Shown here: positions 63,686 to 64,000 of the stretch, one piece after another
Numbering within the stretch: position 1 is the first letter of the stretch
Layout of the letters: each line of letters begins with the position of its first letter
Assembly (NCBI GenBank): GCA_013076295.1
Contig: RQOL01000528.1
Location: 124,001-188,000 of the forward strand
Reading direction: 5' to 3'
Source: Sanderia malayensis
Taxonomy: Eukaryota; Cnidaria; Scyphozoa; Semaeostomeae; Pelagiidae
DNA length: 64,000 nt
Position numbers and translations under genes: made by a program
Notes under the pieces: generated by a model
The model's input: the letters and a program-made list of their open reading frames with translations, nothing else
Databases searched by the model: none
Told to the model about the DNA's origin: nothing

Positions 63686-64000
63686 TTTCATTAGGGTAAA
63701 TTGTGGGAAAGAATATTATCTTCTTTGTCTGTTTTTCCCTTTTTTGCGTGGATACATGTGCAAATTGTCGGGATGAAGGTTATTTTTCATTACTGCAAAT
63801 TGTGGGAATGAAAGTCATATTTTTATCTCTTTTTGCCGTTTTTGCGTGGATTCGTGTGTAAATTGTGGGAATGAACGTTATTTTTCATTACTGCAAATTG
63901 TGAGAATGAATGCTCTATAATTGATTAGCTTTAGCTGTTTTAGCGTTCATTCGTGTGGAAAGTGTGGGAATGAATTTTTTTTCATTACTGTAATTTGTGG
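63686..64000 (+). repeat. Right-edge units, array continuing
   Basis: Begins with a TCACATTTCATTAGGG short unit as at about 22,130, followed by LA-like, LE and LB-like units (GTGAGAATGAATGCTC). The array shows no sign of ending at the window edge. Confidence 0.8.

Larger units (their letters stand above)
1..64000. repeat. Continuous satellite DNA array filling the whole window
   Basis: The whole window consists of diverged tandem copies of units that begin with the core TGTAAATTGTGGGAATGAAT. Units are about 35 bp (core plus a 15-bp spacer) or about 57-64 bp (core plus a T-rich spacer), usually alternating. All units point the same way; I found no inverted block longer than a hairpin arm. One representative short unit has 14 T, 10 A, 8 G and 3 C, so the plus strand is rich in T and G. 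No stretch over about 100 bp is free of the unit pattern, so every long gene-free stretch in the window is this satellite. Its nested organisation is given in the block entries. Family name and host are unknown to me. Confidence 0.97.

Noticed and set aside
1..64000. CRISPR array
   Set aside because: The 35-bp spacing is suggestive, but spacers are themselves repeated families, lengths alternate between 15 and about 44 bp, and there is no cas gene or leader.
1..64000. Transposable element or insertion sequence
   Set aside because: No terminal repeats, target-site duplications, reverse transcriptase, transposase or poly(A) tail is visible. The 14-bp inverted repeats are hairpins within single units.
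1..64000. Relationship to human satellites 2/3, which are based on CATTC
   Set aside because: The reverse-complement core includes ATTCATTCCC, but there is no CATTC pentamer ladder, and the unit lengths and spacers differ. The overlap is only a few bases.
1..64000. Telomeric repeat or tRNA/rRNA genes
   Set aside because: No TTAGGG, TTAGG or TTTAGGG runs, no cloverleaf-compatible stretch with A and B boxes, and no rRNA-like conserved sequence was seen on either strand.

Overview
The window is one uninterrupted satellite (tandem-repeat) array from base 1 to base 64,000. I see no unique sequence, no credible protein-coding gene, no RNA gene and no recognisable transposon. It suggests a eukaryotic nuclear genome (heterochromatic or subtelomeric DNA, or a giant minisatellite): tens of kilobases of AT-rich, strongly strand-asymmetric tandem repeats with nested higher-order structure are not a bacterial or phage arrangement. 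CpG dinucleotides are regularly present in the long units, so there is no visible CpG depletion; this fits a lineage with little germline CpG methylation, but I cannot name the organism.

Basic architecture: every unit starts with a conserved 20-bp core, TGTAAATTGTGGGAATGAAT or a near variant. The core is followed either by a short spacer (total unit about 35 bp, e.g. GTCACTTTTCATTAG) or by a long T-rich spacer (total unit about 57-64 bp, in at least five families called LA to LE here). A long plus a short unit makes a 99-bp composite, the common building block. One divergent 132-bp variant carrying a splice-acceptor-like CAG tract recurs 17 times. A unit carrying a perfect 14-bp hairpin recurs six times. 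Both are useful landmarks for higher-order structure.

Layout: 1-1,528 is a module that returns at 14,659. From about 1,529 to 11,783 lie four copies of a 2.86/3.18-kb higher-order repeat, with alternate copies about 6,034 bp apart nearly identical. From about 11,735 to 26,219 is a mosaic of re-used modules, with tandem duplications of 661 bp (15.3-16.3 kb), 460 bp (19.94-20.86 kb, identical by eye) and 1.5 kb (21.39-24.39 kb). From 26,220 to 56,348 are two head-to-tail copies of a very large unit of about 15.6 kb. From 56,349 to 64,000 is another mosaic, including a 4.5-4.7-kb repeat pair and a module matching 7.3-8.8 kb at a distance of 53 kb.

No genes work together here. The interest lies in sequence evolution (very long nested higher-order repeats, patchwork exchange, junctions inside the core, a palindrome-generating mutation that was then amplified) and in motif content: each typical core holds a match to the CSL/Su(H) consensus YGTGRGAA overlapping a TEAD-like GGAATG. 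Short open frames of 60-117 codons are a by-product of the 99-bp composite being divisible by three and are not annotated as genes. All block boundaries were found by eye and are approximate to tens of bases.
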